DNA from: Devosia ureilytica
GTDB taxonomy: Bacteria; Pseudomonadota; Alphaproteobacteria; Rhizobiales; Devosiaceae
Length of the DNA stretch: 64,000 nt
Assembly: GCF_024273195.1 (NCBI RefSeq)
Contig: NZ_JAMZCU010000004.1
Span: forward strand, 280,919-344,918
Reading direction: 5' to 3'
The translations under genes and the position numbers were made by a program. Shown piece after piece: positions 35,739 through 44,883 of this stretch (position 1 is its first letter; each line of letters opens with the position of its first letter). The notes beneath the pieces were generated by a model that saw only the letters and a list, made by a program, of their open reading frames with translations, was not told where the DNA came from and did no database searches.

Positions 35739-36629
35739 TCAGCTCGAAGCCGGCTGCCCGTAATGCTGGGCCTGGCGCATGCCCAGAATGCCTCCCGCCA
35801 CTCCGACGTGGAGGACGGCGCGCAGCCAATTGCGCCGGCGCTGTATGGGAGAAAACGCGGTCAGGCCCGTCATCAGGCCGCAGTACATGATCTTGGCGGC
35901 GACCACGGGGAGCGCCCGAAGGGGCGCCCCACGCATCAGCGTGCCATGGGTCTGGCCGAAGCGCAGGCGCCGGCGGATCAGCCAGGCCATGGTGGCCCTA
36001 TCGGCCGGCACAGGCTCCTCGACCAGGGCATCGGGGGCATAGTCAATGCTGCCGCCAAGCGCGGTCAGGCGATAAAAGTAGTCCGTGTCTTCGCCACCGG
36101 TGCGGCCCAGCGCCGGATCAAAGCGCAGGTGGCGCACGGACGCAGTGCGCCGAATGAGGACATTGCAGGTGTAGCCGGTGCGAATGGTGCCTTTGACAAA
36201 GACCGGCAGGGTCGAATGAAAATCGCCACCCACCATCCATGCGGGGGCCGTGGCCGGATAGAGCGCCCGAACCGGACCAAGGACGGAAGTGGCGTCGCTG
36301 GCTTCCGCCTTTTGGACCAGTGCGGCGAGCCATTGGCGGCTGACCACTTCGTCATCATCGACAAAGGCAAGAAAATCCGCCTGCGCCGCGTCGAGGCAGG
36401 CATTGCGGGCGATGCAGATATTGGCCGCGGGGGCATGCACATAATGCAGCGGAAACGGCAGTTGGCCTTTCATTTCGTCCACCAAAGGACGTGCCGAGGG
36501 CTCGACGTCATTATCGGCGATGATGACGCGGATGGCGTGTCCTGCCGTATCGAGCCGCCCGATTGAGCGCAGTGTTTCGGCCAGGAAGGGGCGCCGGAAG
36601 GTGCAAATGGCAATATCTACGCTGGCCAT
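35739..36629 (-). CDS. exoM: Family 2 glycosyltransferase, ExoM-like
   Basis: 296 residues. GT2 landmarks: VDIAICTFRRPFLAETLRSI at the start, VIIADNDVEPSARPL (donor site), AFVDDDEVVSRQWLAALV (metal-binding DDD) and ALGRTGGEDTDYFYRL. A short C-terminal hydrophobic helix (VVAAKIMYCGLMTGLTAF) anchors it to the membrane. ExoM of S. meliloti adds a beta-1,4 glucose. The order exoL, exoA, exoM, exoP is conserved with that cluster, except that exoO and exoN lie elsewhere here. Confidence 0.85.
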   Translation of the reverse strand: MASVDIAICTFRRPFLAETLRSIGRLDTAGHAIRVIIADNDVEPSARPLVDEMKGQLPFPLHYVHAPAANICIARNACLDAAQADFLAFVDDDEVVSRQWLAALVQKAEASDATSVLGPVRALYPATAPAWMVGGDFHSTLPVFVKGTIRTGYTCNVLIRRTASVRHLRFDPALGRTGGEDTDYFYRLTALGGSIDYAPDALVEEPVPADRATMAWLIRRRLRFGQTHGTLMRGAPLRALPVVAAKIMYCGLMTGLTAFSPIQRRRNWLRAVLHVGVAGGILGMRQAQHYGQPASS

Positions 36630-36632
36630 GAA

Positions 36633-37631
36633 CTAGACTGCCTCTCGCCGGAAAGGCCGTTGCAGCACATGGACCCAGAAGCCGGATGACCACGCCAGGT
36701 GCATGATCATTGCCGCCCAGCCAACCAGGGGCGACAGTGCGATGGGCAATTGCTGTTGCGGGTCGTATTTGCGGGCGGCGTGCATGCCAAGAGCGATGCA
36801 GCCCAGCCCCCAAAGCGCCAGCGGCACCAGGAATGCCCAATGCACAATCGACAGCCCGGCCAGGAGCACCACGGGCAGAATGGCCAGCGGCGCTATCTGC
36901 CTGAGGCGCGGGCGCATGCGGTGCTTGAAAATATTGCGCGCTCTCCCCCCGCCATAGCCGAAATACTGGCGGAAGAGCCCGGCCATGGTCGCGCGGGGAT
37001 AATAGGTCATGCCGGTACGGTCAGTGAGCCAGATGACGTGACCAGCCTGGCGCAGGCGATGATCGAGTTCGGCGTCCTCGTTGAAGCGGAAGCTTTCGTC
37101 ATAGCCCCCGACCTCATCGAAGGCCGCCACCCGCATCAAGGCATGATGGCCGTGGTCCACCGGCCCCGGCCCCTTGCCCGTACGATGGGCGGACCCGCCC
37201 GTTCCGATGGGGGAATTCTGCGCGGCGGCCACCGCCCGCTGGAATGGCGCGTGCCCCACCGTATCCATGGGGACGACCACGCTGCCTACCCCCCGTTCTT
37301 CGGCCTCTGCGACGAGGCGTCGACAGTAGTCAGGCGGATAGCTGCCGTGGGCATCGATCCGAATGAGATAGTCGTGGTCGCGGCCAAAGCGTTCCACGGC
37401 CAGGTTGATGGCGGCGGACTGGATGCGGCGCGGATTGACCAGAAGCGTGATGCAGGGCGTCAGGGCAGCCCTCGCCGCAACCACGGCCCGCGTATCGTCA
37501 CTGCTGCCGCCGTCGGCGACCACAATACGCGCGCCCAGGGCCTCGGCCTCCACCAGCAGGCCATCGAGCAACGGGCCGATATGGCGGCCTTCGTTGAGGG
37601 TAGGCACGACGATGAGGGTGCGAGCGCTCAT
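36633..37631 (-). CDS. exoA: Family 2 glycosyltransferase, ExoA-like
   Basis: 332 residues. GT2 motifs: TLIVVPTLNEGRHIGPLLDGL, VVADGGSSDDTRAVV (DGGSxDxT) and YLIRIDAHGSYPPDYCRRL (DAH metal site), then FNEDAELDHRLRQAGH. Three C-terminal membrane helices (APLAILPVVLLAGLSIVHWAF onward) match ExoA, which adds the second sugar (a glucose) to lipid-linked galactose. It overlaps exoL by 4 bp. Confidence 0.88.
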   Translation of the reverse strand: MSARTLIVVPTLNEGRHIGPLLDGLLVEAEALGARIVVADGGSSDDTRAVVAARAALTPCITLLVNPRRIQSAAINLAVERFGRDHDYLIRIDAHGSYPPDYCRRLVAEAEERGVGSVVVPMDTVGHAPFQRAVAAAQNSPIGTGGSAHRTGKGPGPVDHGHHALMRVAAFDEVGGYDESFRFNEDAELDHRLRQAGHVIWLTDRTGMTYYPRATMAGLFRQYFGYGGGRARNIFKHRMRPRLRQIAPLAILPVVLLAGLSIVHWAFLVPLALWGLGCIALGMHAARKYDPQQQLPIALSPLVGWAAMIMHLAWSSGFWVHVLQRPFRREAV

Positions 37632-38785
37632 GCCGCTAGCTCGAATTCAGTCTCGATGGCGGCAAGGCGGGCGAGGCGCTGGACCAGTTGCTTGCACTCG
37701 GCGGGCTCGCAGCGGAAACGGCTCGGATCAAGGGCTGCGACGGACTGGGCGAGAGCCTGCAAGCGCTGCGGGGTCATGGAGTCGAAAACGCCGGCCAGTG
37801 TTGCCGGCTCGATATCGGGCAGGACGATGCCAATCCCCAGGCGCTTGATAAAGGCCGCGGTCTCGGTGCCGGCCAGCGCAATGGGGATCGCGCCGTTGAG
37901 GCAACCTTCGTAAATGCGATTGGGCAGCAGCCAGGCCGAATTCTGGCCCTCCTCGAAGCAATCGATGGCCCAGGCGAAGTGCACCGCCGAATAGATCGCG
38001 GAGAGATCATCGGGATAGCGATACGGGCCAGCAAATTCGAGGAAGGGGGATCGGGCCGTCGTGCCGTGAAAGTCGTCGAATTCGGTGAGCGCCGGGCGGC
38101 CCCTGAGGGTCACCTGGACCCGACCGCTTTGTAACCGCGACACTGCGTCCAGGGCAGCCAGCGACTTTCGGCAACGCAGGGCGCCGAACCAGCCGATCTG
38201 CAGCGGCCCGCCTGTGCTGTCGCGTGCCGGATTTCGGCCAATGGGGGCCGTGGCTGGGGCCAGAACCTTGTTCTCGACCAGCATGGCCGGCGGGGCGGCC
38301 TGTTGGTCGAAGTGATTGGCAAGGAAGGCTGGCGAACTGGTCAGCAGCAGGCCTGCTGGCTGCATGAGGTGTTGCTCAAGGCGACGCATGGCGCGGCCAA
38401 AATGGTCATCGCGCAGCATCAGCCGATGCAGGTCCAGACATTCATAGACCAGCGCCGGCGGCCTCTGCCAGAGCGGCATCAGAGAGTTGGCAATTGCCAG
38501 CATTTCAAGGTTGCGCGCGATGATCACATCGGGGCGGCCAAAGGCCCTGCCCCAGCCACGCGCGGTAGAACTGGCCCTCAATGTCGCGAGCAAACGGTGC
38601 AGCATGCGCGCGTCGTGGGTAACGCCGAGTTCGACCATCCGGTCCGCGCTCAACTGCGCCGGCTGAGCATCGGCGCGACGGAAGCCTGCGACAGAAACCC
38701 GAGCGCCGCCCAGGCGCAACATCTCCACCCGGCGGGACACCGCGGGATCGGAGAGATTGGGAACCAGATACAAGACATTTGGCAA
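37628..38785 (-). CDS. exoL: Glycosyltransferase, ExoL-like (GT-B type)
   Basis: 385 residues with no GT2 motif. LYLVPNLSDPAVSRRVEMLRLGG, DVIIARNLEMLAIANSL, and IGWFGALRCRKSLAALDAVS then LLPNRIYEGCLNGAIPIALAGTET give a GT-B fold like ExoL, which adds the third sugar of the repeat. No ATG start: I used the TTG at 38785 because GGAG lies 8 nt upstream; the frame runs back to a TTG at 38809. The first gene of the exoL-exoA-exoM-exoP operon, with its promoter in the gap after 38786. Confidence 0.8.
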   Translation of the reverse strand: MPNVLYLVPNLSDPAVSRRVEMLRLGGARVSVAGFRRADAQPAQLSADRMVELGVTHDARMLHRLLATLRASSTARGWGRAFGRPDVIIARNLEMLAIANSLMPLWQRPPALVYECLDLHRLMLRDDHFGRAMRRLEQHLMQPAGLLLTSSPAFLANHFDQQAAPPAMLVENKVLAPATAPIGRNPARDSTGGPLQIGWFGALRCRKSLAALDAVSRLQSGRVQVTLRGRPALTEFDDFHGTTARSPFLEFAGPYRYPDDLSAIYSAVHFAWAIDCFEEGQNSAWLLPNRIYEGCLNGAIPIALAGTETAAFIKRLGIGIVLPDIEPATLAGVFDSMTPQRLQALAQSVAALDPSRFRCEPAECKQLVQRLARLAAIETEFELAA

Positions 38786-39031
38786 CGAGGCATCTCCAGT
38801 CCCAGGCAAATAGCCTGCTGCGACATGAGCGACGGAGGGCGAGCCGAGTTGGTCGCCTTTGGATAGGCGACACGACGCACCTGCACGAATGCCTGAGTGG
38901 AGAATGAGCGAAAGATGCGGTCAACCGAACGGGGGGTGACTCAGTAATGCGCTTCACGCATGCCAAAAAGCAGCCGCAATCGCCCCTGCGTGAGTGGGGT
39001 GCGGCCACGCCAGATCCGCAGACCTGACCGG

Positions 39032-40042
39032 CTAGAGATTATGACATCGCACCATGTGCCCCGCGCCGACCACTGTTGGCCCCGGCATGGTTTCCTTGCA
39101 GATCGCCGTCGCACTGGGGCAGCGTGACACAAAGGGGCAGCCACGGCTTTGGCGGGTCCATAGGGGAATATCGACGGCACGGCGGGCGCGGCCGGTCTCG
39201 ATCTTGCGCTTGGGGTTGGGAACCGACTCGATCAGCAGTTGCGTATAGGGATGGCGCGGATTGTCGGTAATGTCCTGGCTGGGCGCCTGCTCCACCAGGT
39301 GACCGGCATACATCACCGCGGTTTCCTCGGCGAAATAGCGCGCCGTGGCGATGTCATGGGTGATGTAGAGCGCTGCAAGCTGCCGGTCGCGCTTGAGGTC
39401 TTCGAGCAGATTGAGAATGCCCAGCCGCACTGAGACGTCGAGCATCGAGGTTGGCTCGTCTGCCAGCAACACTTCAGGCTGCACCGAAAGGGCGCGGGCG
39501 ATGGCGACACGCTGGCGCTGGCCGCCAGAGAGTTCATGCGGGCGGCGCTTCAGATAGTCCGCCGCTGGCCTCAGGCCGACACTTTCGAGCAGGGTCAGCA
39601 TTTCCGCCTCCACTGCCTTGCCCTTGAGGTCGGGGCGATGCAGCCGCAGCGGCCGTTCGAGATGGTAGCCGATGGATTGGGTCGGATTGAGCGAGCCGAA
39701 CGGGTCCTGGAACACCATCTGCACCTGCGCGCGATAGTGCTGCATGCGCTTGCCGTGAAAGCCGGTGATGTCGTCGCCGCGATAGCGGATCACGCCACCG
39801 GTCGGCTGATAGGCGCCCGCCAGCATACGGGCGCAGGTGGATTTGCCCGACCCTGACTCGCCCACCAGCGCCAGCGCCTTGCCCCGCGTCAGCTTCAAGG
39901 TTACGCCCGAAAGCGCCTTTAGGAACGTCTGGTTGAGGAAGGCACCACCGAGCACGAATTCCTTGTCGATATTGTCCATTTCGAGGACCGGCGCCTCGCC
40001 GATCCGGGCCATCTCGGCTCTGTCTAGTTCAGCAAGTGACAT
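39032..40042 (-). CDS. Oligopeptide/oligosaccharide-type ABC ATP-binding protein, OppF-like
   Basis: 336 residues. Walker [11 protein letters not shown]-loop VQMVFQDPFGSLNP, signature LSGGQ, Walker B VLLADEPTSML, switch H in YITHDIATARYF. The C-terminal OppF extension ends in the cysteine-rich segment GCPFVSRCPSATAICKE. It pairs with the 40024 ATPase and overlaps its end by 19 bp. Last gene of the leftward importer operon of five genes. Confidence 0.92.
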   Translation of the reverse strand: MSLAELDRAEMARIGEAPVLEMDNIDKEFVLGGAFLNQTFLKALSGVTLKLTRGKALALVGESGSGKSTCARMLAGAYQPTGGVIRYRGDDITGFHGKRMQHYRAQVQMVFQDPFGSLNPTQSIGYHLERPLRLHRPDLKGKAVEAEMLTLLESVGLRPAADYLKRRPHELSGGQRQRVAIARALSVQPEVLLADEPTSMLDVSVRLGILNLLEDLKRDRQLAALYITHDIATARYFAEETAVMYAGHLVEQAPSQDITDNPRHPYTQLLIESVPNPKRKIETGRARRAVDIPLWTRQSRGCPFVSRCPSATAICKETMPGPTVVGAGHMVRCHNL

Positions 40043-40995
40043 GCGGCCTGGCTCCGGTGTTCGGGGTAAAAACGCAGTTCGGGAGCATCCGTGCGACAGA
40101 CCTCCATGGCGTGCGGGCAGCGCGGCGAAAACCGGCAGCCCTGCGGCAGGTCGCGGATATCGGGAGGCGTGCCCGCAATGCCTTCCAGCCGCACGCGCGG
40201 ACCGGTCAGGGGCGGAAAGCTGTTGCCGAGCGCCCGCGTATAGGGATGCTGCGGATCTGTCAGGATCGCTTCGGCCGGCGCAACCTCGACGAGTTCGCCG
40301 GAATACATCACACCGATGCGATCGCAGAATTCGATCATCAGCCCGAGGTCATGGGTGATGAACAGCACCGAAAAGCCCAGCCGGTTCTTCAGCTCGACAA
40401 TCTGCTCGATGATGTCGCGTTGCACCACCACGTCGAGGGCCGTGGTCGGTTCGTCCATGATGATCAGCTTGGGTTGCAGCGCCAGCGCAATGGCGATGCA
40501 GATGCGCTGTCGCATACCGCCCGAGAACTGGTGCGGAAAGTCGTCGAGCCGTTTTGGCGGGATGCCCACCAGCTCGAACAGCTCCACCGCGCGTTTCCGG
40601 GCCCCGTCCTTGCCCAATTGCGGTTCATGGGTCTCGATGACGTCCATGATCTGCTCGGACACCGGGATCACCGGGTTCAGCGCGTTCATGGCCGACTGGA
40701 AAACGAAGCTCACCTCGTTCCAGCGATAGGCCTTCAACCGTGCCTTGTCGAACTTGAGCACGTCCTCACCGTGGAGGCGCACCTGCCCGCCCGAGACCAG
40801 CCCCGGCAGACGCGTCAGCCGCGCCAGCGCGAAGGCGACGGTGGATTTGCCGCAGCCACTTTCGCCGGCGAGGCCAAAAGCCTCGCCCTCGCGAATGTCG
40901 AAGTCGATGCCATTGACGGCGCGGGCGACGGAATGCTCGCCCACATAATCGACGGTGAGGTTGCGCACCTCGATCAATGCCCGATCAGAAGACAT
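40024..40995 (-). CDS. Oligopeptide/oligosaccharide-type ABC ATP-binding protein, OppD-like
   Basis: 323 residues. Walker A GESGCGKST, Q-loop SFVFQSAMNALNPV, signature FSGGMRQR, Walker [13 protein letters not shown] and the C-terminal extension with GCRFSPRCPHAMEVC. The GGM signature is the usual OppD variation. It overlaps the permease gene start side by 11 bp and OppF by 19 bp, so the operon is tightly packed. Here the two ATPases are separate, unlike the fused form at 5158. Confidence 0.92.
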   Translation of the reverse strand: MSSDRALIEVRNLTVDYVGEHSVARAVNGIDFDIREGEAFGLAGESGCGKSTVAFALARLTRLPGLVSGGQVRLHGEDVLKFDKARLKAYRWNEVSFVFQSAMNALNPVIPVSEQIMDVIETHEPQLGKDGARKRAVELFELVGIPPKRLDDFPHQFSGGMRQRICIAIALALQPKLIIMDEPTTALDVVVQRDIIEQIVELKNRLGFSVLFITHDLGLMIEFCDRIGVMYSGELVEVAPAEAILTDPQHPYTRALGNSFPPLTGPRVRLEGIAGTPPDIRDLPQGCRFSPRCPHAMEVCRTDAPELRFYPEHRSQAACHLLN

Positions 40996-42022
40996 CGGCG
41001 CTTCTCCCGCGGCTGGAAAGGAACTTGCGGATCAACCCGATCTTGCGCGATGCCCGCAATTGCGGATTGGTGATTTCGTCCACCGAGAAATTGACCATCA
41101 CCAGCGCGGCGCCGGTGAGCATGATGGCGATGCAGGGTGGCCAGATTTCCCACCAGGCGTTGCTTTGCAGGGCCAGGTTGTTCTGGGCCCAGAACAGCAT
41201 GGTGCCCCAGGTGATGGCGTTGGGGTCGCCAAGGCCGATGAATTCAAGTGCAGCTTCGGCAAGGATGGCAGCAATAGTGCCCAGCACCAGCCCGCTCATG
41301 AAGAAGCTCAGCATATTGGGGAAGATTTCCACGAGGATGATCCGCCACTTCTTTTCGCCCATCAACTCGGCGGACAGCACGAATTCGCGGGTGCGCAGCG
41401 ACAGGGTCTGGGTTCGGATCGTGCGGGCCGACCAGCCCCAGCCGGTTGCGGCCAGCACGGCGCCGATGACCCAGGGCGAGGCCGTCTCCACCATGGTGGC
41501 AATCACGATGATCAGTGGCAGCCCCGGCAGCACCAGCACCACATTGACGAAAAAGGTCAGGATGTCGTCGACACGTCCGCCGAAGTAGCCGGCGGAAATG
41601 CCGATGGCGAGACCGATCAGCGCCGCCGTCAGCCCGGCGCCAAATCCAACAGTGAGGCTGATCCGGCCGCCATAGGCAAGCTGGGTAAAGACATCCTTGC
41701 CCATGCGGGTGGTGCCGAGCACGTGTTCCTGGCTGGGCATGACGTGGGGGCCACCGGCCCGGCGATTGGGATTGTAATCGCTCAGCATCGGGCCAAAAAT
41801 CGAGAACAGGATCAGCGCCAGAAGAATGACGACGCCGGTCATGCCCTTGGGATTGGTGGCAAAGGCGGCAAGGCCGGGCGGCAGGCGGCTGGTCCAGCCG
41901 GGACGGCGCTTGACGTGCAATTCCTTCATCAGTTGCGCCTGGCTTGGCGCCGCCGACGCAATGGCCGCGGCATCGAGGCGATCGGTGAGGGAATAGGACG
42001 ACGACTGGGTGATTTCGGTCAT
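40985..42022 (-). CDS. ABC transporter permease, DppC/OppC type
   Basis: 345 residues, with a long cytoplasmic N-terminus of about 60 residues (LMKELHVKRRPGWTSRLPPG) before helix 1 (GVVILLALILFSIFGPML). The periplasmic motif HVLGTTRMGKDVFTQLAYGGRISL and EAA-type loop VLSAELMGEKKWRIILVEIFPN identify it. The order binding protein, permease, permease, ATPase, ATPase is standard. The extended N-terminus is common in sugar-type Opp importers. Confidence 0.9.
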   Translation of the reverse strand: MTEITQSSSYSLTDRLDAAAIASAAPSQAQLMKELHVKRRPGWTSRLPPGLAAFATNPKGMTGVVILLALILFSIFGPMLSDYNPNRRAGGPHVMPSQEHVLGTTRMGKDVFTQLAYGGRISLTVGFGAGLTAALIGLAIGISAGYFGGRVDDILTFFVNVVLVLPGLPLIIVIATMVETASPWVIGAVLAATGWGWSARTIRTQTLSLRTREFVLSAELMGEKKWRIILVEIFPNMLSFFMSGLVLGTIAAILAEAALEFIGLGDPNAITWGTMLFWAQNNLALQSNAWWEIWPPCIAIMLTGAALVMVNFSVDEITNPQLRASRKIGLIRKFLSSRGRSADVF

Positions 42023-42025
42023 GGC

Positions 42026-43000
42026 TCAGCCCTTCCTCAACCGTGGATCGAGAATGACATTGGCGATGTCGGACAGGAGATTGGCGACCAGGACTGCCGT
42101 GGTCAGCAAGAGAAGCTGGCCCTGGATGAAGGAATAGTCCCTCGAACCGATGGCGGTGAAGGTGAACTTGCCAAGGCCCGGATAGTTGAACACTTGCTCG
42201 GTCACCAGCGCTCCGCCCAGCATGTAGCCGACCGAGAGCGCCAGCGAGGTGATCTGCGGCAGGATGGCGTTGCGCGCCACGTAGCGGTATTTGACCCGGT
42301 TGTCGGACAGGCCCTTGGCCCGCGCCAGGATGACAAAATCGTCGTTGAGCAGGTTGATCATGACGTTGCGCATGCCCAGGTGCCAGCCGCCAAAACTCAC
42401 GAGGAATATCGACAGGACCGGCAGGGTGGCGTGATAGAGCACGCTGCCGATGAACTGGAAATTAAAGGCCGCCATCAGGTTCGGATCGTGGGCGCGCCCC
42501 AGTGGAAACCATCGCAGCTGCAGCGAAAACGCATAGAACAGCACCAGTGCCACGATGGCGGGCGTGAAGGCGTTCATCATGACGTTGATGGGCGTAAAGA
42601 AGCTGTCGAAGAAGCCGCCGCGGTTCCAGGCAGCATGGATTCCCATGATCGAACCGATGGTGAAGGCCAGCGCAATGGCAAGGCCCACCAACACCAGCGT
42701 CCAGGTCGCGCCGTAGAACAGCAGCGATGCGGTGGGTTCGGGAAACTGCACCGTCGAGATGCCGAAATCGAGCCGGAATACGCTGCCGACATAGGTGAGA
42801 TATTGTTCCCACAGGCTCCCCTCCAGCCCGTAGGACTGGCGGATGGCCGCAACCTGGGACTCGTTCAGGCGCCCTTGGAACGAGGCAATGATGCGATCCG
42901 AGGGGTCCCCCGGCATCAGGCGCGGGATCAGGAAATTGAAGGTAATCGCTAGAAAAAACGCCGCGAAATAGAACGCGAGGCGTCTGGCCAGGAAGATCAT
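42026..43000 (-). CDS. ABC transporter permease, DppB/OppB type
   Basis: 324 residues and six membrane helices from MIFLARRLAFYFAAFFLAITFNFLI. The DppB motif SQVAAIRQSYGLEGSLWEQYLTY follows. The EAA loop is LARAKGLSDNRVKYRYVARNAILPQ. Heterodimer partner of the 40985 product, with a 3-bp gap between the genes. Confidence 0.92.
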   Translation of the reverse strand: MIFLARRLAFYFAAFFLAITFNFLIPRLMPGDPSDRIIASFQGRLNESQVAAIRQSYGLEGSLWEQYLTYVGSVFRLDFGISTVQFPEPTASLLFYGATWTLVLVGLAIALAFTIGSIMGIHAAWNRGGFFDSFFTPINVMMNAFTPAIVALVLFYAFSLQLRWFPLGRAHDPNLMAAFNFQFIGSVLYHATLPVLSIFLVSFGGWHLGMRNVMINLLNDDFVILARAKGLSDNRVKYRYVARNAILPQITSLALSVGYMLGGALVTEQVFNYPGLGKFTFTAIGSRDYSFIQGQLLLLTTAVLVANLLSDIANVILDPRLRKG

Positions 43001-43029
43001 GGCGGTCCGGTCCTTTCCACGGAAAAACC

Positions 43030-43060
43030 GGCGGGGCCCTTGGGAGGCAAGGGTCCCGCC
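43030..43060 (-). terminator. Stem-loop after the LacI-linked binding-protein gene
   Basis: GGCGGGGCCCTTG and CAAGGGTCCCGCC are 13-bp arms with one mismatch around GGAGG. It lies just past the binding-protein stop codon and before the permease gene, like the loops at 5105, 13196 and 50053. Confidence 0.55.
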
Positions 43061-43071
43061 GCGAGCTGAGC

Positions 43072-44754
43072 CTAGAACTCGGCGCCGTCGATGGGCTTGA
43101 GCGCCAGAGCATGCCAGACACGCTCACGGGTGCCGTCATGGACCTGCGGACGGAACTTCTGGTCGTCCTCGGTGACCCAGCCGGAGAAGCGGCGGGTTGA
43201 GTATTCGTACCAGATGGGGTTCGCGAACAGCGAGATGACGGGCAGGTTCTCGGCGACGGCCTTGTGGATGTCCGTCAGCGCGGCCTTCTGGGTGGCTTCG
43301 TCGGCCGAACCCTTGAAGACGTCCAGGGCTGCCTCGACTTCGGGGATCTGCATCTGGTGCATGGCCTGGAAGTCGATCTGGCCTTCAACCATCAGACGCG
43401 GATTGAACATCGGCGAATACTGGTTGTAGGGCGTTGGTCCGCCGTTGGTCCACATGACGTAGACGTCGAAATCGCCGCGCGGCACAGCATCGAACCAGGC
43501 GCCCTGGTCCACTGTCTTGAGCGAAGCGTTGACGCCAATATCCTGCAGGTTTTCGGCGACGGTCTGTCCCGTGTTGACCCAGTCGGTCCAGCCCGATGGC
43601 ATCGAAATGCCGAAGGCGATGGGCGAGCCATCAGGATTGTCGCGCCAGCCGTCACCGTCGGCATCGACGAAGCCGGCGGCATCGAGGATAGCGATGGCTT
43701 CTTCCGGGTTGTACTCCATCAGGGCCTTGTAGGGCTCAAGAGCGGCCTCGTCGTACCAGGTGTTGTACATTTCACCGGTGCCGATGGGGAACTTGGTTGC
43801 CGTGGTCAGGCCGAAGGTCGAGATGTCGAGCAGGGTCTGGCGGTCGATGGCAACCGTCATGGCCTTGCGGAACTCGAGGTTGTCGAACGGGGCCTTGGTG
43901 GTGTTGAGCTGCAGGTTCACGTCCGAACCGGCCGGCAGCCAGTAATTGTTGAACTCGGACTGCGGCAGGAAGGTCACGTCGGGATCGGTGAGGCCGTCAC
44001 CGAGCCAGTCGAGATCGCCGGCCGAAAGCGCGGCTACGGTCTGCTCATTGCCATTCATCTGCGGGAAGCGCAGGCAGTCGATGGCGTTTTCGTCGTTGTA
44101 GCGGCTCAGTTCATTGCGGCACAGATCATGCCCGTTGCGCGAGAAATTGGCCGGCTTGGTCCAGGGACCGGTGGCCACTACTTCGAGGTTTGCGTAGTTC
44201 TTGGGATCGTCCACGCCGCTCCAGACATGCTCTGGCAGCGGGTAGAGACCGTTAAGGCCATAACGGGCCAGGGCGTCGGGCTCGTTGAGGTTGAACTTGA
44301 CGGTCAGCTCGTCGATCTTTTCGGCACTGACCACATTGCCGGTTTCGCCATTGTAGACGTCGATCCCCATCGGATAGTCGGGGTGCGCCTTGGCATATTC
44401 AAAGCTGAAGACGACGTCGTCGGCATTGAAATCCTCGCCGTCGCTCCACTTCACGCCTTCGCGCAGCTTATACGTGATGGACTTGAGGTCCTCGCCGATT
44501 TCCCAGCCAACGGCCAGCGCTTCCTCGTTCTCGCCGGGGTGCCAGATATTGTCGATCCAGAGCGGCTCATAGGCAAAGTCGCGCATGCGCTGCTGCGGGC
44601 CGGTCGGGTTGTTGGGGTTGTAGTTCTCCACCATCGCATCGGTGTGATAGGGCAAAAGCCGCAGGATGACCTGGTCCTGGGCCATGGTTGGCGCCGTGAC
44701 GGCCAACGCGGTCACACCAACGCTCAACAGAGCAATCGCTCTGATCGTTTTCAT
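43072..44754 (-). CDS. SBP_bac_5-family periplasmic binding protein, probably oligosaccharide-binding
   Basis: 560 residues from the ATG at 44754 with GGAGGGA upstream; signal peptide AIALLSVGVTALAVTAPTMA. The family phrases are present: ITYKLREGVKWSDGEDFNADDV and FRKAMTVAIDRQTLLDIS. The fold equals DppA, but members controlled by LacI regulators usually bind plant or fungal oligosaccharides (for example cellobiose), so I call it a sugar candidate. Two palindromic operators precede it at 44800-44832. First gene of the leftward importer operon. Confidence 0.87.
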   Translation of the reverse strand: MKTIRAIALLSVGVTALAVTAPTMAQDQVILRLLPYHTDAMVENYNPNNPTGPQQRMRDFAYEPLWIDNIWHPGENEEALAVGWEIGEDLKSITYKLREGVKWSDGEDFNADDVVFSFEYAKAHPDYPMGIDVYNGETGNVVSAEKIDELTVKFNLNEPDALARYGLNGLYPLPEHVWSGVDDPKNYANLEVVATGPWTKPANFSRNGHDLCRNELSRYNDENAIDCLRFPQMNGNEQTVAALSAGDLDWLGDGLTDPDVTFLPQSEFNNYWLPAGSDVNLQLNTTKAPFDNLEFRKAMTVAIDRQTLLDISTFGLTTATKFPIGTGEMYNTWYDEAALEPYKALMEYNPEEAIAILDAAGFVDADGDGWRDNPDGSPIAFGISMPSGWTDWVNTGQTVAENLQDIGVNASLKTVDQGAWFDAVPRGDFDVYVMWTNGGPTPYNQYSPMFNPRLMVEGQIDFQAMHQMQIPEVEAALDVFKGSADEATQKAALTDIHKAVAENLPVISLFANPIWYEYSTRRFSGWVTEDDQKFRPQVHDGTRERVWHALALKPIDGAEF

Positions 44755-44799
44755 TGAAAGTCCCTCCACTTGTTTCTCCTCCTCGTGGATCAGTCATTA

Positions 44800-44832
44800 T
44801 GGGATCGATCCCACACTCCTCATGGAATCGAT
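44800..44832. promoter_or_regulatory. Candidate LacI operators in front of the importer operon
   Basis: A perfect 14-bp palindrome TGGGATCGATCCCA (44800-44813) is followed by a second ATCGAT core (44827-44832) in the degenerate context GGAATCGATGC. The centres are 23 bp apart, about two helical turns. The same pair recurs before the LacI gene at 45934. ATCGAT at the centre of a palindrome is typical of LacI-family sites. Confidence 0.7.
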
Positions 44833-44883
44833 GCACCTTCTTGTTGTTATCCGGCCCGGTATCAGCGCTGGCCGGCGCAGCGG

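Noticed and set aside
40955..42952. Open frame of 665 codons on the plus strand
   Set aside because: It is opposite two permease genes and an ATPase gene end; the translation is rich in His, Gln, Gly and Asp without motifs, so it is an antisense artefact.
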